64,000 nt of DNA from Ardenticatenales bacterium (GCA_020634515.1 JACKBL010000003.1:664557-728556), one strand, 5' to 3'; shown: positions 28,701 through 36,521, numbered from the stretch's first letter. Numbers and translations are program-made. Notes: generated by a model not told the origin, from the letters alone.

Positions 28701-30431
28701 GCTCCCGCCCCGTTCGCCTGGGGTTTCGTCAAGTTTGCCAAGCAGGCAACCCTGCTGCGGAGACAGATACTACTCCTTTTCATTCATGATGGGCGAACAC
28801 AGGCGGAAAAAGCCACCGCCCTACGTCATTGGGCGCGCGAGACATTTCAAAACCTGCTGAACGAAGCCGAGGCCGACGACATCTTTCGTCAAGAGCAACA
28901 TGATCGACAGATACGTTGGGAGGAAATGATCGAACGGAGTGTTGTCTTGACCATTGTTGCCCGTGATGTGGACCCACTGCGGCGCGCGCTCCCTCCTGGT
29001 CGTGGCGGGCCGCACTTCGTGTTCTTCGATCTGCCCCGACTCACTGAACTGATAATGCGACCAGACCCGGATCGTGAGTTATTTAACAACGCCTTTGATG
29101 ACATTGGTCGCCACTCGTTTTCTCCCTACAAACTGCATGGTAGTCTGGCCATCGGATCACCTCTCTTTGTAGGGCGTAAGAAGGAACTAACACAGATTTT
29201 GCAATCGTTGCATACCGAAGATCATGCTGTATTAGGCAGTCGCCGCATTGGCAAGACTTCCCTATTACATGAACTTTCCTACCGGCTGCGCCAACCAGGC
29301 TACCAGGAACGGATGTTGACCCTGCTGCTGCGCCTGGGTGACGGAAGTGATGAGCGTGGCTTCTATGACGAAATCCGGCACACGCTTAGGAATGCCGGAT
29401 ACGGGCACCTGGCGCAAGACTTGCCGGCACACCCACAGGGCAACTACACGGCATTACGGGATGTTATGCAAACGTTGTCTCAACAATTCGGGCATCCTGT
29501 CGTTATACTTATTGATGAAATTGACGGTCTTTACCTGTGGGATCGGAACCACAATGGACAGCGGTTGTTCCAATTCTTGCGTAATAACCTGGCGCAAACA
29601 CAGCCGCGCCTATGCACCTTTATCATGACGGGCTACCATTACATCCTGCTAGATCGGCAGCGACATGGCTCAGTCTTCTTCAACTTCTGCCAATTTCATA
29701 ACTTTGCGGCTATTGAACCGGATGGGGTAGAACACCTGGTGTTGATGCTACGTGAACTTCAATTGGAGATCAAAGAACCGGAACAGGTGATTCATCTGGT
29801 ACAACAGGGTACTTATGCGATCCCTTATTTCGTGCAGCGGACTTGTGATGACCTGTTGCGGCGCGTGGACCGTCGCCCTGGCAAGGATTGGGTAGATGCG
29901 CAGGATGTGCAGACGGTACTGGAAACGGATATTCGTCAACGGCTGCGCCAGGAGCTGTGGGATGAACTATTGAGTGAAGTGCCTTTGTTGTCTACCTCAT
30001 CCGCCGACCGGAGTGACGAACCCTGGGCACGACAAAACCTGAAGAGCAGAATTATCTTGCTGGCCACTATACTGGAGCGTTATCAGCATAAGTTTGATAC
30101 TTCTTTGGCCCGTGTGCCCTTATCACCGCGGGCGGCGACTTTCACGGCCGCCGATGTGATGAAGAATTTGCAGGAGCTATATCCGGAGTTGGTTCCATCC
30201 CCATGGGCAATTAGCGAAGGTGAGGTGCATCGTCTGCTTAGTCCGTTAACGATGACGCTGGCCCTGGGGCTGGTGGAAACGGAGGAGTTAACGTATTGCT
30301 TCCCTAATGACATTTTGCCTGATGTTCTCTATTTTTATCAAAACCAGCCCCGGGAGAAGATGGATTTGATAAATGAGTTGGACAGATTCGTGCAAGAATT
30401 GTTGCGTCAACTAGGGCGCATCCGTACTTAG
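22701..30431 (+). CDS. 2576-residue propeller / HEAT-like / AAA ATPase protein
   Basis: One uninterrupted frame of 7.7 kb. The start is uncertain: GTG 22701, or GTG 22728 with GGAAGGG upstream. Visible order: FG-GAP/VCBS-type blade VLVDLDGDGTQELLVACQNG (about 74-100); further propeller repeats to about 800, including CDVDSDGSQEVIVGA; alpha-helical HEAT-like repeats (about 870-1250); an Ig-like strand domain (about 1300-1415); an ATPase-like region without a P-loop (about 1440-1700); winged-helix-like segments (about 1770-1860); and a C-terminal AAA/ORC-type ATPase with FVGRKKEL (about 2153), Walker A GSRRIGKTS (2179-2187), Walker B VILIDEID (about 2268-2275) and a winged-helix tail. It looks like a STAND-type sensor switch. 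No signal peptide or membrane helix is seen. Base composition is less GC-rich than its neighbours. Confidence 0.8.
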   Translation: MRRKGSYLVEAIVFDTILKLEKTGQLYADVVADWLDAGIPPRKPTATQLTRLAQLWPRQFLAQHTAILPQSFQVIDIVLVDLDGDGTQELLVACQNGIIYEFPPPTEHAAWNSETASQPTEHQIIGLQSQPATYAGGAAAYAIVRQDQRDVRLELYYDKADLRFVRRPRNLPARHIKTGCRYGPPTTDGLWHAVLVEHEQHPVLRGISPLGKAAEQPLSGRPTTLVHTAHYAWVGDDRESLWCWRWHEQGWVTHETWPEMGVPVSGQPTAAALWRRPSSKDADDWLLLLATNERKLLIIDMTGHTQKEIPLPHTIMAMVADSEQGYLYAAFDNGELYCLRPVWEPLATVVLPTLATALGQLSSVELAAQLRAWLDSGQMDCFIAALDALLHDPVPGCPPIDEFLGNLLPANSEQLSAKERLRILEVIADAALRAETVGDAIVSYWLRIASQWQRDITLSLSRGVDLLAGRLAARFGQEINANTHYQVIREKRKMGDRTLAKNLVQQGRVANDTELLTAGLSLHAQMLADRRQVRWLFAADTSLRDVVSMRESGQVFLTTWSGCVYHLDLAASPTIKDSTILGGENGRHLPHTLAAGRLFNEREYVIAVATAGGQIFIGPASSSSELADLMPAFHIGHNIQGLDIVPRERSNAPQIVLCYRNEVAQYCQTSAGEWQLTRSFSLPVEWINTLKVSSLVKGTMPVILVGGAAASGKGVLYLLNLDGSERANYRFNGTVLDVVMVEQAGHGDKQIAVACDDGYVYLLKHDGVQQWRYQVGLVARNLAACDVDSDGSQEVIVGAETQAGENMVLILDVSGAIKWHIPAMSPITHVSSVMSRDRQPLLLMIDLNQALHVVQVNPPGEQEEKEIRAAARDCLDELARCTERTGLALTMGWLASSKNERLVGYALCYLAGEACAGNRAAAEILTSVNVSSRSDQVQQAYAQALVDAACYAEPGSELLSWIVERLVALLRDAGTAPRAGISVLRHLMLPGRLRTGDLETWMPVLRQAATHAEAEVQRAVLYALRHLQPFDPSKVTLPPHVWEILRLILRPNSSDDAWVFEDLAAFLRDMTLADNVNLWVLAHRALVELARPGILSILGSGDSTQRSPHLLDSEPLAEAIQCLADLHKDIQLEVIAAQLQAIIHNLHEAQLSPPQNQSYQRRYYDIYRLFEVGLESEKYEDWLQFVGDRLHGGGLGRLGELLDEIIPSSDRQTNELFQRMMREVADFQAQLSLTADSVARVKESLRRLAYDFRHQWVSVPDQERRPPLFARHLAGLLWRWVQPDGPLDAKLALLMRPPQLEIRPGQAIRRGDELMLEVVLRNVGHAGNLEDLSVQIEKTKLAYGNHIYPCSATTETPIKGMRIESQGERLLRLRAILSPTAPADQVAHLTMTMRYFLPPEGWKDHADVLQFDEITSRTRATLEWEQDLPRTAELVIRDLEVKLKQRKPILLEATPFSRPGLINAINERLYSSARLVDIDLRQWSNTQSNLEANHLVADESEFLVWLASCIWPDAMAQVSRIRGIGVPRQAFKDLARSQTLSRGLLVNHWERLLLYMGRKGDQWQPLQTIFPFLIAWTRENNIPLILIGTFLSEQIMRQRWPEVAEQFIFVRCDQTRQDDPRIQKELEDAISRLVEERNLADALQQFAPQPTIPDLVRLCGGYLHFLEFVALDGLERLDEQPGSQVQDWIRYMVTFARQVNFFNALWMWQDFFDRVAIVMVAHGEIPLQEPGWVEEGLTLSRPYHPRQADGRLAGEARLPADHTLFGHDLTIIRSSQQYRSGDAWVRGFRLNQPVQDDVDSLFRQLLRAGGGQERLDHLVRLGILRRRRSRRLNDFYELNVPLHGHWLRQSDIWNHMRGAAQSRSDSWYPAALALDHRPAASSEKQLPRLFAGKNAGTAHQDIPFAALPSIQQQLQPATLPLWLNLYGLSGRGQTHTPVRWQALVKLAEAVQSWPQVETITRSGSESNPLTLLMESFPALLNLEFYSRTEGPLALCTAAQVAPAPFAWGFVKFAKQATLLRRQILLLFIHDGRTQAEKATALRHWARETFQNLLNEAEADDIFRQEQHDRQIRWEEMIERSVVLTIVARDVDPLRRALPPGRGGPHFVFFDLPRLTELIMRPDPDRELFNNAFDDIGRHSFSPYKLHGSLAIGSPLFVGRKKELTQILQSLHTEDHAVLGSRRIGKTSLLHELSYRLRQPGYQERMLTLLLRLGDGSDERGFYDEIRHTLRNAGYGHLAQDLPAHPQGNYTALRDVMQTLSQQFGHPVVILIDEIDGLYLWDRNHNGQRLFQFLRNNLAQTQPRLCTFIMTGYHYILLDRQRHGSVFFNFCQFHNFAAIEPDGVEHLVLMLRELQLEIKEPEQVIHLVQQGTYAIPYFVQRTCDDLLRRVDRRPGKDWVDAQDVQTVLETDIRQRLRQELWDELLSEVPLLSTSSADRSDEPWARQNLKSRIILLATILERYQHKFDTSLARVPLSPRAATFTAADVMKNLQELYPELVPSPWAISEGEVHRLLSPLTMTLALGLVETEELTYCFPNDILPDVLYFYQNQPREKMDLINELDRFVQELLRQLGRIRT

Positions 30432-30433
30432 TG

Positions 30434-30521
30434 GCTGTTCACAATTAAGCTAGTGGAATTGTGCGAACAGCTTGTCAGTAACCGTCCGATGAAAACGTGA
30501 AGTTATTTTCGGACGGTTACT
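30434..30521. repeat. Two consecutive stem-loops after the giant ATPase gene
   Basis: First: GCTGTTC and GAACAGC with AATT pairs between (30434-30471). Second: a perfect 13-bp stem AGTAACCGTCCGA / TCGGACGGTTACT (30477-30521). Neither is followed by a T run. They lie between two genes that I think belong together and could attenuate the second. Confidence 0.85.
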
Positions 30522-30546
30522 TAAGGTGGGAAATGACGGATGCGCC

Positions 30547-30639
30547 CTTAGGACTGGCGATGAAATAAGATACGGAATTGCATCGTCAGTTTGAAGAAGC
30601 GGTAAGGAAATGACTTCGTCATCTAATTCCGTTCCTTAG
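30547..30639. repeat. Two-hairpin dispersed repeat, copy 3
   Basis: Same words as copies 1 and 2: TTAGGACTGGCGATG, CATCGTCAGTTTGAAG, GCGGTAAGGAAATGAC, TTCCGTTCCTTAG. It sits between the two NTPase genes. Confidence 0.8.
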
Positions 30640-30695
30640 CAGTTGCTTCCAGTTATAGTAAACCGTTCATTTTTGGTGGCAATAGGGAGAGGCTC

Positions 30696-33600
30696 ATGTT
30701 GGAAGGAATAACGAAGGATTTGCGATTGGCTTCTTTTGCGAATGCCGGCATTCGCCAAACCACAATGTCTGTAGCGATATGGATAGACCAGCTTTTGAAA
30801 CCTGAACGAGAAGGTTTCCTCATATATGGCGGGGCGGGCAGCGGCAAAACTGCTGCCCTGGAATATCTGCGCCAGGAAATCAACGAGGATGAGGAATTTG
30901 GTTATGTCTTAGGACCCTTTGATATGGGTTTCCATGAGGGAGAGACACTTTTTAACAACGTGCTGGCTGATCTGGTAACGAAAATACTCGATACAGCGGC
31001 AGCACACCCGGCCGGCCCACCCATTACGCGGTTGCCAGACGCTACTCTTAATTTTTCTCCAGAGCGACTGGCCGGTTATGTCAGCCACGCCTTAGCGACA
31101 CTCAGCCAGACCGGCACGGGGCGGGTGGTTCTGCTGCTGGACAATTACGACAAAATCCCATTGCTAGTAGCCGTACGCCTGGCTCGCCATCTCCGTGCCT
31201 GGTTTGACGAACATAAGCGATATTTCACCTTTGTCCTGACGGCGGAAACGGATTTGGAAGACCTCCGTGCCGGCAGCAGCGTTTATTCCCCACTGCAAAA
31301 TGTCTGTACTGAACATCTTCTCCTGGGGCTGACGGAACAGCAAACACGCCATCTTGCCGCACAGCGTGCCGCACAGCAAGGAATTTCACTCACGGAGAGT
31401 GATCAAGCAACTTTGTGGCAGCAAACATTGGGGTCTCCCCCCCTGGTTGAAGCATTGCTAGACACAACAGCCCAGGTTCGTAAGACCAATTCCCATTACA
31501 CCATTGATGATGCCGTGGCGCATTGTCTGGACCAATATACACGCTTTGAACCACTGCATACCGCAACGCGCCACATCCGAGACCTGGCGAATCTTGATGC
31601 TCATGGGTTTAACCCGGCCGCCGTACTAAACGGCCTGGTACATGGTCGCCTGCCCGATGCCCAAAGCCGGGCCGCCAGACTGCTGCGAATCATGGGCACA
31701 CTGAATTGGCAAGGGGAAAACACATTGACCTGGGCCAACCCGTTTGTGCAGCGTTTTTTTGAGAAAAGCCGGGTGGGGCAACAGATGATCGCCAACTGGA
31801 TGAACCGTCCGCTTTCTTTTCAAGAAGGACAGTTGAGCGCCCAGGGCACGGTGTTTGTAAGCCTATTCATAGATATTGCCCCCTGGCTAACGCCGATGGG
31901 CGAAAATTCTTTTGATGAAGTGCGTGGAACGTTGGATTGGCGCAAGCGGCTGCGTGAGATACCTTCCCTTTTACCCGCGACAAGTGATTTTGCTTACTGG
32001 AGTGCTCAGAAAAAGCTGATCAACCTGGGTCATGACCTTAATCTGTTTCGTGAACAAGCACACCAGTCGTTTATGCCTGTATACGAAGCGAGAGTAGAAA
32101 AACTGGAGATAGACTGGGAACGACAATTGCAGCGATTTGACGAAAGTACGTTGAATGGCAAACCTGACGACCGACAGAAAGCAATGGAGGTTTTGCGACA
32201 GGAGTGGCAGCGTTGGGACAGGGTGCGCGTGCAGTTCACGAGTGATGGTGCGGCGCATGTTGTCCTATTGCGCAATATCCTTGAACCCCTCCCCTTGATG
32301 CAAATCCTGGACGAACTGTTGGGCCTGGAGCGGGAACTCTTGGGGCGAGATGGCCGGTTGCGGGATTTGTCCGTGCAATGGGAGATCGCACTGGCCATCC
32401 TAACCGCCTTTTTTCATCAAGTTGGCAAAGAAGCGCAAGAATATCTAGGCTTTGTATGGAACGAACCTCGTGTTACTACAATGGCTTCAGAATCCCTATA
32501 TCCTCTGCGTGATCGTTACGTCGTTTTGACGTTGCGCAAACTTTGCAATTGTCGCACAGGCGGCCTCCGACCTCTCAAAGAGCGCAGGTTGATTACGGTT
32601 GAGCAGGATTTGACGCCACTGCTGCCCAGTCAAAATGGGGGTCTTGCGCCTGGCAGCCCAAGGTATGATGAGACCTACAACTATGGCAAGGAACTGGCTT
32701 GCTTGCTTGAAGGTGTCATGATCCGCAAACCGGGTGTGGCTGATCAGTCACCGCGACTAGATGAGACTGGCACGCCGGAGCAGCCCATACTTGAAGTCGG
32801 GGAATTCCCTAAGTTGAAACCGCGGGAAATCTACGACATGCTGAACGCCGATCTATCTAGTTGGGAAAACGAATTGTTTGTTGCTTCTTTGGATAACGCC
32901 CTTGTCGTCTACCAGACGGTAGAGAAGGTAAAGGATGGTGGCGAGTCGAAAGCAGAAGCGAATGTGGATGATTCGCCAGATGGCGTAAGCGAAGGCGAAA
33001 AGTCGCCCAGTCGTAATCATGACCAACAACCCGCAAAAAAACCACCAGACGCTTTCTGCCGTGTTTGTCAGGATTGGGAAAGACACCAAATCGAGAATCT
33101 CTATTTTCCACAGCGTACTGTCGCTTATGAAGATTACTGGGAATGTATGGTGATGGGGCTGCAATACGTGATCGAATTGCGTTGGGCCACCCAGTGGATC
33201 GTGCGACAGACGACAAGGGATTTAGGAAAACTGGCTGACCTGATGGAGCTATCTGTCGAAGACCGTGATGCGGATGCCGTAGCTAAATTAGGTAGTAGAT
33301 TGGCGATGACAACACGGTTATTATCCCATTTGCGTGATGCTTCGATTCCGATGTATATTGCCGGCACGGATTTCGCCGCCCGAAAATATGAACGCATCAT
33401 TGAAGTCAGCGGCCTGCGCGCGAAAATAGAAAGCGCCGAGAAAAACATCGCGGCTATCAATGCCTTCTTGGATCACCATGAAGATCAGCGTTCACAAGAA
33501 GCCTTTAACCGCGTCGGCGTGTTTCTTGCTATCTTTGCTATTTTTGTGGCCTTGCCCTCCTTATGGGTAGACTTTGGGGGTAATCTTGATACCTCCGTTT

Positions 33601-33794
33601 GGCATTACATCAGCACCTTCGTGTCCTTCTTTTTCCCAACTCTTCGCTGGCGAGATGGCATCCCTCTTCCTTTTTTATTGGTTGTCACCGCTATTATCCT
33701 TTGGATAGCAACCCCTTATTTGCAGTTGCCAACAATGTGGCGTAGAGCCTCCGAATGGGTACGTGACCTGGTAGCACGGATACGAAGACGCTAA
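30696..33794 (+). CDS. 1032-residue P-loop NTPase with C-terminal membrane helices
   Basis: The start ATG is preceded by AGGGAGAGG. The N-terminal P-loop domain has Walker A GGAGSGKT (45-52) and Walker B VLLLDNYD (145-152), with the sensor and lid regions of a STAND/AAA-16-like ATPase to about 300. A large alpha-helical middle part follows, with one CxxC (CRVCQDW). A charged disordered linker near 745-780 comes before a long helix and two clear hydrophobic segments near the C-terminus, VGVFLAIFAIFVALPSLW (about 940-957) and PFLLVVTAIILWIATPY (about 992-1008), plus a short basic tail. The layout of cytoplasmic ATPase, coiled coil and membrane hairpin suggests a membrane effector switched by NTP. 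It probably works with the giant protein upstream. Confidence 0.8.
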   Translation: MLEGITKDLRLASFANAGIRQTTMSVAIWIDQLLKPEREGFLIYGGAGSGKTAALEYLRQEINEDEEFGYVLGPFDMGFHEGETLFNNVLADLVTKILDTAAAHPAGPPITRLPDATLNFSPERLAGYVSHALATLSQTGTGRVVLLLDNYDKIPLLVAVRLARHLRAWFDEHKRYFTFVLTAETDLEDLRAGSSVYSPLQNVCTEHLLLGLTEQQTRHLAAQRAAQQGISLTESDQATLWQQTLGSPPLVEALLDTTAQVRKTNSHYTIDDAVAHCLDQYTRFEPLHTATRHIRDLANLDAHGFNPAAVLNGLVHGRLPDAQSRAARLLRIMGTLNWQGENTLTWANPFVQRFFEKSRVGQQMIANWMNRPLSFQEGQLSAQGTVFVSLFIDIAPWLTPMGENSFDEVRGTLDWRKRLREIPSLLPATSDFAYWSAQKKLINLGHDLNLFREQAHQSFMPVYEARVEKLEIDWERQLQRFDESTLNGKPDDRQKAMEVLRQEWQRWDRVRVQFTSDGAAHVVLLRNILEPLPLMQILDELLGLERELLGRDGRLRDLSVQWEIALAILTAFFHQVGKEAQEYLGFVWNEPRVTTMASESLYPLRDRYVVLTLRKLCNCRTGGLRPLKERRLITVEQDLTPLLPSQNGGLAPGSPRYDETYNYGKELACLLEGVMIRKPGVADQSPRLDETGTPEQPILEVGEFPKLKPREIYDMLNADLSSWENELFVASLDNALVVYQTVEKVKDGGESKAEANVDDSPDGVSEGEKSPSRNHDQQPAKKPPDAFCRVCQDWERHQIENLYFPQRTVAYEDYWECMVMGLQYVIELRWATQWIVRQTTRDLGKLADLMELSVEDRDADAVAKLGSRLAMTTRLLSHLRDASIPMYIAGTDFAARKYERIIEVSGLRAKIESAEKNIAAINAFLDHHEDQRSQEAFNRVGVFLAIFAIFVALPSLWVDFGGNLDTSVWHYISTFVSFFFPTLRWRDGIPLPFLLVVTAIILWIATPYLQLPTMWRRASEWVRDLVARIRRR

Positions 33795-33848
33795 AATTGC
33801 CGGCATTTCAGCAACCTATAGCCCTCACAACCCTATTAGGGACAAACC

Positions 33849-34319
33849 ATGCAAGGAAAACGAATCAGCCAATCCTGCGTCACCATGACCCAATTGATGG
33901 GTCCCGGCAGCGCCAACACATTGGGCAACGTCCACGGCGGCCTGATCATGAAGCTCTGCGACGAGGCCGGCGGCATGGCCGCCACCAAACACGCCCAACG
34001 CCCCGCCGTCACCGTAGCCGTCGATTCCATGACCTTCCTCTCCCCCGTGCAAATCGGCGACCTGCTCACCGTCATGGCCGAAGTTGACTGGGTCGGACGC
34101 ACCTCCATGGAAGTGCGCGTCGTCGTCACGGCGGAAAACGTCCTCTCAGGAACGGTCACGCACACCAACACCGCCTTTTTCGTCTACGTCGCCCTGGACG
34201 AGAACGGACGCCCCACCCCCGTGCCGCCGCTTGTGCTGGAAACGGCGGAAGAACAGGCCCGCTTTGAGCGCGGCGCAGCCCGACAAACCCACCGTCTGCG
34301 GCAGCGGCATCATCTATGA
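33849..34319 (+). CDS. Hotdog-fold acyl-CoA thioesterase (YciA/BACH-like)
   Basis: 156 residues. The sequence NTLGNVHGGLIMKLCDEAGGMAA holds the family's NxHGG..D active-site pattern, followed by VDSMTFLSPVQIGDLL and a C-terminal strand region. Such enzymes hydrolyse acyl-CoA to free acid and CoA in the cytoplasm. Its stop overlaps the ATG of the ChlI-like gene (ATGA), so they are translationally coupled. The sequence around 33797 before it contains a TGCCGGCA copy. Confidence 0.9.
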   Translation: MQGKRISQSCVTMTQLMGPGSANTLGNVHGGLIMKLCDEAGGMAATKHAQRPAVTVAVDSMTFLSPVQIGDLLTVMAEVDWVGRTSMEVRVVVTAENVLSGTVTHTNTAFFVYVALDENGRPTPVPPLVLETAEEQARFERGAARQTHRLRQRHHL

Positions 34320-35479
34320 CTCACTCCCGCCTCCTCCACATTCTGCGTAGCGCCTCCCCCGCGCACAAAATCCTGCAGCTCCCCCCGCGAGACCTGGGAC
34401 TGGATACGGACCGAGAACCCTTCCCTTTCCTGGCTATCGTAGGGCAGGAGGAAATGAAACTGGCCCTGTCGCTGGCCCTGATCAATCCCCAGGTAGGGGG
34501 CGTGCTGTTAATTGGCGCGCGCGGTACGGCAAAAACAACCGCCGTGCGCGCCCTGCCGGACCTGCTGCCCACGGTGCGGCACAGCCTGTGCCCCGAGGGG
34601 CGCGGCTGCACCGAGGAGATGGTGGCGCGGGAGGGTATCGCCGCCGTTTGCGTGGCCTGCGCCACCCGCTTTGGCTATGGCGAACCGCTGACGAAGGTGG
34701 AACGCGCGCGGTTGGTGGAACTGCCGCTGAACGCGCGGTTAGAGGATGTGGTGGGCCACATCAACGAGCGCGTAGCTCTGGAGCAGCAGCGGCTGCGGTT
34801 GGAGCCGGGCATCCTGGCGCAGGCGGATGGCAACCTCCTCTACATTGACGAGGTAAACTTGTTGGACAGCGCCGTTACGGACGCCATTTTGGACGCGGCG
34901 GCGCAGGGAGCGTACACGGTGCGGCGGGGGCCATCCAATTTCACCTACCGCGCCCGATTTCTCTTGATTGGCTCCATGAACCCGGAAGAAGGGCGATTGC
35001 GTCCGCAGTTGATGGATCGCTTTGGTCTGCGCGCCGTGGCTCGCGGGCTATCGCAGCCGCGGGATCGCTACCAGGCGTATGAGCAAGCGCTGTGGTACAG
35101 GCGGGATGCCGAGGGGCTGGCGGCAGCTTACGCGGAACAGACGCTGGCGCTGGCGGCGGAGTTGGAGCAGGCGCGCCACCTGCTGCCACGGGTGCGCGTG
35201 AGCGCGGCGGCGCAGGAAATGGGGTTGCGCCTGATAGAATCGCTGGGTATTGACTCGAATCGGGCGGAAATGACGCTTTTTGAGGCAGCCAGGGCTTACG
35301 CGGCGGCGGCGGAACGGGATGAGGTCCTGATGGAGGATGTAGGGGCGGTAGCGCTGTTGGCGCTGCGTTTACGCCAGAGTCCACTGCTGGAGGCGTTTTT
35401 CCGCGCCCAGGCGGAGGAAGACGCGGCGCTGGCGGCATCGGCGAAGGCGATGACGCGCGGAGACCAGAAGGTGGCATGA
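34316..35479 (+). CDS. ChlI/BchI-type magnesium-chelatase-like AAA ATPase
   Basis: 387 residues. Walker A GARGTAKTT (about 67-75), Walker B LLYIDEVNLL (about 173-182), sensor motif RFLLIGSMNPEEG and arginine-finger region LMDRFGLRA match the ChlI subunit of magnesium/cobalt chelatases. A Cys-bearing insert follows Walker A (CPEGRGC, then CVAC, about 89-115), which could bind metal or sense redox. No ChlD, ChlH, CobN or pigment gene is near, so calling it a pigment enzyme would be unsafe; it may be an ATPase for another complex. It overlaps the next gene by ATGA. Confidence 0.85.
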   Translation: MTHSRLLHILRSASPAHKILQLPPRDLGLDTDREPFPFLAIVGQEEMKLALSLALINPQVGGVLLIGARGTAKTTAVRALPDLLPTVRHSLCPEGRGCTEEMVAREGIAAVCVACATRFGYGEPLTKVERARLVELPLNARLEDVVGHINERVALEQQRLRLEPGILAQADGNLLYIDEVNLLDSAVTDAILDAAAQGAYTVRRGPSNFTYRARFLLIGSMNPEEGRLRPQLMDRFGLRAVARGLSQPRDRYQAYEQALWYRRDAEGLAAAYAEQTLALAAELEQARHLLPRVRVSAAAQEMGLRLIESLGIDSNRAEMTLFEAARAYAAAAERDEVLMEDVGAVALLALRLRQSPLLEAFFRAQAEEDAALAASAKAMTRGDQKVA

Positions 35480-36102
35480 AAAAACGGATCGGTTCGTTGA
35501 CGTGGGTGGGCTTTACGCTGATTTTGTTGGGGTATTTGATGGTGTGGCTGCCCAATCCGGCGGCGGGTTTTGCGCTGACGGGGATTGAGTTGGGGGAGTG
35601 GGTGAAGTTTTTGCCGGCAGTTCAAGCAGGCGACATCGGACCACGTGAACTGTTCTACCTGCCCCCAATCACGCTGGGCCTGATGATGGCCCTCGTCACC
35701 AGCGCCTGGTCCAACCGCCGCTGGCAGACGTGGGCGATGCGGGGTCTGGCATTCGTTGTAAGCTGGCTGGCATTCCCCGCAATCGAAACCATTCGCTTCG
35801 AGGGAACGGCGCAATGGGGGTTGCGCATGACCTGGATTGGGATGGTTGCCCTGGCCGGCGTGGTTGCCGCGCGCCTGCGACAACGTCGGTCGCCCACCTG
35901 GATTCCCCGAACCCTGATTGTGTTCGGGGCTGTGGTAGGCACATTGCTCCCCGCCACCGTTTTTTTCCCTATCCGTGACCTGGTGAGCGGCATTCTGGGG
36001 ATGCCGTTGGGCGTGGGCGTCGGTTTTTGGTTTAACGTGTTGGGGCATATATTGGCGGCCATAGGCGTCGTGTGGGGCTGGCCCGCCGCGCAAGATGCCT
36101 GA
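35476..36102 (+). CDS. Polytopic membrane protein of unknown function
   Basis: 208 residues with five or six hydrophobic helices, the first from about residue 10 (GFTLILLGYLMVWL). No motif I recognise. The start ATG overlaps the stop of the ChlI-like gene, so it is the last gene of a thioesterase-ATPase-membrane protein operon. A role connected with the ATPase is possible but unproven. Confidence 0.75.
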   Translation: MKKRIGSLTWVGFTLILLGYLMVWLPNPAAGFALTGIELGEWVKFLPAVQAGDIGPRELFYLPPITLGLMMALVTSAWSNRRWQTWAMRGLAFVVSWLAFPAIETIRFEGTAQWGLRMTWIGMVALAGVVAARLRQRRSPTWIPRTLIVFGAVVGTLLPATVFFPIRDLVSGILGMPLGVGVGFWFNVLGHILAAIGVVWGWPAAQDA

Positions 36103-36124
36103 AAAGCACCGGTGGTATAGTTGG

Positions 36125-36163
36125 TTGAGCCTGTCGAAACCAACGCCCTTCGACAACCTCAGG
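36125..36163. repeat. GAGCCTGTCGAA hairpin
   Basis: Imperfect inverted repeat TTGAGCCTGTCGAA / TTCGACAACCTCAGG just after the operon end. Related hairpins occur at 18699-18738 and 62279-62317. Similar dispersed palindromes are widespread in bacteria. Confidence 0.7.
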
Positions 36164-36213
36164 CGGCGTTTCCCCCTCTGGAGATTGGACCAATCGGGCT
36201 TGGCAGTTACCTG

Positions 36214-36256
36214 AAAACACAAAAAGACGATGACACCATCGTCTTTCATGTGTTTT
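36214..36256 (-). terminator. Rho-independent terminator of acpP
   Basis: Stem AAAGACGATG / CATCGTCTTT with a four-base loop, extended by AAAACACA-type flanks; read on the minus strand it ends in a T-rich run (TTTTGTGTTTT). It follows the acpP stop by about 30 bases. Confidence 0.85.
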
Positions 36257-36284
36257 CCACGCATGACCGCCACGGAGGGCGTTT

Positions 36285-36521
36285 TTAGACGAGATTGGTG
36301 GCGATGTACGAAACCGCCTCGCCGACTGTGGTGATTTTCTGGGCCTCTTCGTCAGAAATTTCGCCTTCAAACTCTTCTTCAAAAGCCATAATCAATTCCA
36401 CGAGGTCCAGCGAATCCGCTTCCAAATCCTCGCGAAAACGAGCCGACGAGACCACGTCTTCTTCACTCACACCCAATAATTCCACAATGATGCCGCGGAC
36501 GCGGCTCTCAACGTTGCTCAT
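36285..36521 (-). CDS. acpP: Acyl carrier protein
   Basis: 78 residues, acidic, with the phosphopantetheine attachment site DSLDLVE (Ser37) in helix 2. The start ATG has AAGGAGA at the right distance. It is monocistronic with its own terminator; the usual fabD-fabG-fabF neighbours are missing, so it may serve a dedicated pathway or simply be unlinked. The N-terminus MSNVESRVRGIIVELLGV and tail TTVGEAVSYI are typical of fatty-acid ACPs. Confidence 0.95.
   Translation of the reverse strand: MSNVESRVRGIIVELLGVSEEDVVSSARFREDLEADSLDLVELIMAFEEEFEGEISDEEAQKITTVGEAVSYIATNLV

Noticed and set aside
34316..35479. Calling the ChlI-like gene a bacteriochlorophyll gene
   Set aside because: No other pigment or chelatase subunit gene in the window; the ATPase family has wider uses.
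36125..36163. Hairpin after the membrane-protein gene as a terminator
   Set aside because: No T run follows and related palindromes occur in unrelated positions, so it is listed as a repeat.
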